A DNA stretch of 7,945 nt from contig JAGWUU010000149.1 of the NCBI GenBank assembly GCA_028868335.1, forward strand, positions 1 to 7,945, written 5' to 3'. Of this stretch, positions 6,161-7,945 are shown in pieces. The stretch's first letter is position 1; each line of letters begins with the position of its first letter. Source of the DNA: Sphingomonadales bacterium (GTDB taxonomy: Bacteria > Pseudomonadota > Alphaproteobacteria > Sphingomonadales > Sphingomonadaceae). The translations under genes and the position numbers were made by a program. Below the pieces are notes generated by a model. It searched no databases, was not told where the DNA came from, and worked only from the letters and a program-made list of their open reading frames with translations.

Positions 6161-7546
6161 ATGACCGACCTCATCGCGAATATCGCCGCCATTGTCGGCC
6201 CCAAGGGCCTGATCACGGGCGAGGACGTCAGTTTGCGCGCGGCCGATTGGCTGGGCACGACGACCTGCAAGGCCAAGGCCGTTGTTCGTCCGGCCTCAAC
6301 CGACGAACTCAGCCAGGTCATGAAGCTGTGCCACGCTGCGGCGCAGAGTGTCGTTCCGGCGGGTGGCCTCACCGGCCTCGTCCACGGCAGCGATGCTGGG
6401 CCCGACGACATCCAGATTTCGTTCGAACGAATGCGCGCCGTGCTGGCGATCGATCCGGTTGGCCGCACTGTGACGGTCGAGGCAGGGTGCCCGATCCAGG
6501 CGGTCCATGAGGCCGTGGCAGAACACGGTCTGACCTTCGCGGTGGACTGGGGCGCGCGCGGCAGCGCGACGGTTGGCGGCGGCATCTCAACCAACGCCGG
6601 GGGCAACCGCGTCATCCGTTACGGCATGATGCGCGACAACGTGCTGGGCGTAGAGGCAGTATTGGCGGATGGCACGGTGATTTCCTCGCTCAACACCCTG
6701 CTCAAGAACAACTCGGCTTACGATCTCAAGCAGTTCTTCATCGGCAGCGAGGGCACACTGGGTCTAGTCACCCGCGCCGTACTCAAGCTGTATCCGACGC
6801 CGAGCGGCGAGGCGACCGGGATGCTTGCGCTTGACAGCTATGACGAGGTGTTGCGGCTGTTTGCCCACCTCGGCAAGCGGCTCGGCTCGGGGTTGACCTC
6901 GTTCGAGGTGATGTGGCGTGATCACTATGAACTCATCGCGGTCAACTCGGGCCGACACACGCCGCCGTTGCCCGGCGGCCATGCCTTCTACGCTATCGTC
7001 GAGGCGAGCGGGGTCGATCCCGAACGCGATGCCGATCACTTCGCCACCGTGTTGGGCGAGGCGCTGGAGCAGGGCATTGCCGCCGATGCGGTGATCGCCG
7101 CGTCGAAAGCGCAGGCCGCCGGGATTTGGAAGGTGCGCGAGGACATCGAGGGCTTGTTCATGGCAACGGCACCCTCGGCGACGTTCGACGTCAGCCTGCC
7201 GATCGTGGCAATGGACGAATATGTCCGCGGTCTTCGCGCGGCTGTGACGGAGCGGTGGGGAGCGGACAGCAAGGTGATCGTGTTCGGCCACCTCGGCGAT
7301 GGCAACCTGCACATTGTCGTCGGCCCGCGCCCGTGGAGTGAAGAGGCCCGGCATCAGGTAGAGGAGCTGGTCTATACGCCGCTCAAGCCATTGTCCGGCT
7401 CGATCTCGGCGGAGCACGGCATCGGGCTGGAAAAGCGGGCGTGGCTCGGGATCAGCCGCTCGCCGGAGGAAATCGCACTGATGAGGACGGTGAAGGCGGC
7501 GCTTGATCCCAAGGGGATTCTGAACCCGGGGAAAGTGTTGGCGTAA
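6161..7546 (+). CDS. FAD-binding 2-hydroxyacid dehydrogenase (D-2-hydroxyglutarate/D-lactate dehydrogenase-like)
   Basis: This 461-residue protein belongs to the vanillyl-alcohol oxidase flavoprotein family. The FAD domain shows PAGGLTGLVHG (66-76), GARGSATVGGGISTNAGGN (131-149), RYGMMRDNVLGVEAVLADG (153-171) and DLKQFFIGSEGTLGLVT (188-204). The C-terminal half has FGHLGDGNLH (375-384) and SAEHGIGLEK (416-425), where His377, His384 and Glu418 match the metal site and His419 the substrate site of D-2-hydroxyglutarate dehydrogenases. LLKNNSAYDLKQFF is also typical of that branch. The expected reaction is oxidation of a D-2-hydroxy acid to the 2-keto acid, passing electrons to a carrier such as an electron-transfer flavoprotein or quinone. 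AAGG at 6149-6152 lies 8 bases before the ATG. Overall length fits the family. The exact substrate (2-hydroxyglutarate, lactate or glycolate) is undecided. No clear promoter of its own is visible. Confidence 0.88.
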   Translation: MTDLIANIAAIVGPKGLITGEDVSLRAADWLGTTTCKAKAVVRPASTDELSQVMKLCHAAAQSVVPAGGLTGLVHGSDAGPDDIQISFERMRAVLAIDPVGRTVTVEAGCPIQAVHEAVAEHGLTFAVDWGARGSATVGGGISTNAGGNRVIRYGMMRDNVLGVEAVLADGTVISSLNTLLKNNSAYDLKQFFIGSEGTLGLVTRAVLKLYPTPSGEATGMLALDSYDEVLRLFAHLGKRLGSGLTSFEVMWRDHYELIAVNSGRHTPPLPGGHAFYAIVEASGVDPERDADHFATVLGEALEQGIAADAVIAASKAQAAGIWKVREDIEGLFMATAPSATFDVSLPIVAMDEYVRGLRAAVTERWGADSKVIVFGHLGDGNLHIVVGPRPWSEEARHQVEELVYTPLKPLSGSISAEHGIGLEKRAWLGISRSPEEIALMRTVKAALDPKGILNPGKVLA

Positions 7547-7551
7547 GATCA

Positions 7552-7564
7552 GGCCGGGTCGGCC
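7552..7564. terminator. Small GC hairpin between convergent genes, possible weak bidirectional terminator
   Basis: GGCCG (7552-7556) and CGGCC (7560-7564) form a perfect 5-pair stem around GGT in the 34-base gap between two converging stop codons. The position suits a shared terminator, but neither side has a T run, so intrinsic termination is uncertain. Confidence 0.3.
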
Positions 7565-7580
7565 AAACTTCTGCAATAGT

Positions 7581-7945
7581 TCAGCCCAGCAATGTCTCCG
7601 GCCCAACGTCGCGCGCGTTGATTGCGCCCGACAGCCCCAGCGCAGTACGCATGTCCTGCTTCATCAGTCCCAGGTAGCGGGTCAGCGCTGCTTCTCCTCC
7701 AGCGCCGAGGGCCAGAACCCATGGCCTGCCGATCAACGCCGCTTTGGCCCCCAGCGCAAGAGCGCGGACAAGGTCCTGCCCGGTACGGATGCCGCCATCG
7801 ACAAGAAGCGTCGTTTCGCTCCCCACGGCGTCGGCGATGCGGGGCAGCATTGCCGCGGTGGAGGCGACGCCATCGAGCTGGCGGCCACCGTGATTGGAAA
7901 CCACCATCCCGTCAGCCCCGATCGCCACGGCCTGCCTTGCGTCAT
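7581..7945 (-). CDS. FMN-dependent alpha-hydroxy-acid dehydrogenase, C-terminal 120 residues (cut by window edge)
   Basis: The reverse strand is open from the right edge to a TGA at 7583-7581, giving the last 120 residues of a protein that is usually 350-390 long. The visible part begins DARQAVAIGADGMVVSNHGGRQLDG. Its SNHGGRQLD motif holds the catalytic base His (codon 7892-7890) and substrate-binding Arg (codon 7883-7881) of the glycolate oxidase/lactate dehydrogenase/mandelate dehydrogenase family. DGGIRTGQD and ALIGRPWVLALG follow, forming the FMN phosphate site and the last barrel strand. Members oxidise L-2-hydroxy acids to 2-keto acids. The C-terminal tail is complete. The substrate-specific N-terminal half lies outside the window, so lactate, glycolate, mandelate or another substrate cannot be chosen. 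It converges on the FAD-type 2-hydroxyacid dehydrogenase with a 34-base gap. Confidence 0.93.
   Translation of the reverse strand, partial: DARQAVAIGADGMVVSNHGGRQLDGVASTAAMLPRIADAVGSETTLLVDGGIRTGQDLVRALALGAKAALIGRPWVLALGAGGEAALTRYLGLMKQDMRTALGLSGAINARDVGPETLLG

Noticed and set aside
6764..7606. 280-residue open frame on the - strand
   Set aside because: It is antisense to the FAD dehydrogenase, overlaps the end of the FMN enzyme gene in another frame, and is low in recognisable motifs.

Overview
The window is high-GC, densely coded DNA with good Shine-Dalgarno sites. It most resembles an alphaproteobacterium of the Sphingomonadales (Novosphingobium, Sphingobium or Erythrobacter type). The support is the HutF-type histidine pathway, the character of the proteins, and an intergenic palindrome resembling repeats I remember from sphingomonad genomes. 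The taxonomic placement is inference.

Positions 1-3738 are part of a histidine-utilisation (hut) locus with two divergent arms. Leftward, hutI (imidazolonepropionase) is followed, with a 4-base ATGA overlap, by a gene cut by the left edge. That gene encodes a phytanoyl-CoA-dioxygenase-like (PhyH) Fe(II)/2-oxoglutarate oxygenase. Rightward, hutF (formiminoglutamate deiminase) overlaps hutC (GntR/UTRA repressor), again by ATGA. An 86-base divergent intergenic region holds a 22-base imperfect palindrome with a TGTATAGACA core, the probable HutC operator. HutI makes formiminoglutamate and HutF deaminates it to N-formylglutamate, so a HutG-type deformylase plus hutH and hutU should lie outside the window.

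Positions 3739-6053 form a two-gene operon: an FMN protein usually named nitronate monooxygenase, but closest to the PA1024-type NADH:quinone reductases, and a thiolase with an unusual active-site neighbourhood and an extra segment. The 68-base leader has a promoter-like pair of boxes, a 7-6-7 AT-rich inverted repeat and a GC hairpin that could mask the ribosome binding site.

Positions 6054-6160 contain a long imperfect REP-like palindrome. Positions 6161-7546 encode an FAD enzyme of the D-2-hydroxyglutarate/D-lactate dehydrogenase family. Converging on it from the right edge is the C-terminal third of an FMN-dependent alpha-hydroxy-acid dehydrogenase, whose family normally acts on L-2-hydroxy acids.

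I see no tRNA, rRNA, CRISPR array, insertion sequence or phage gene. The most novel element is the PhyH-type oxygenase translationally coupled to hutI. It may mark an accessory oxidative step attached to histidine catabolism.
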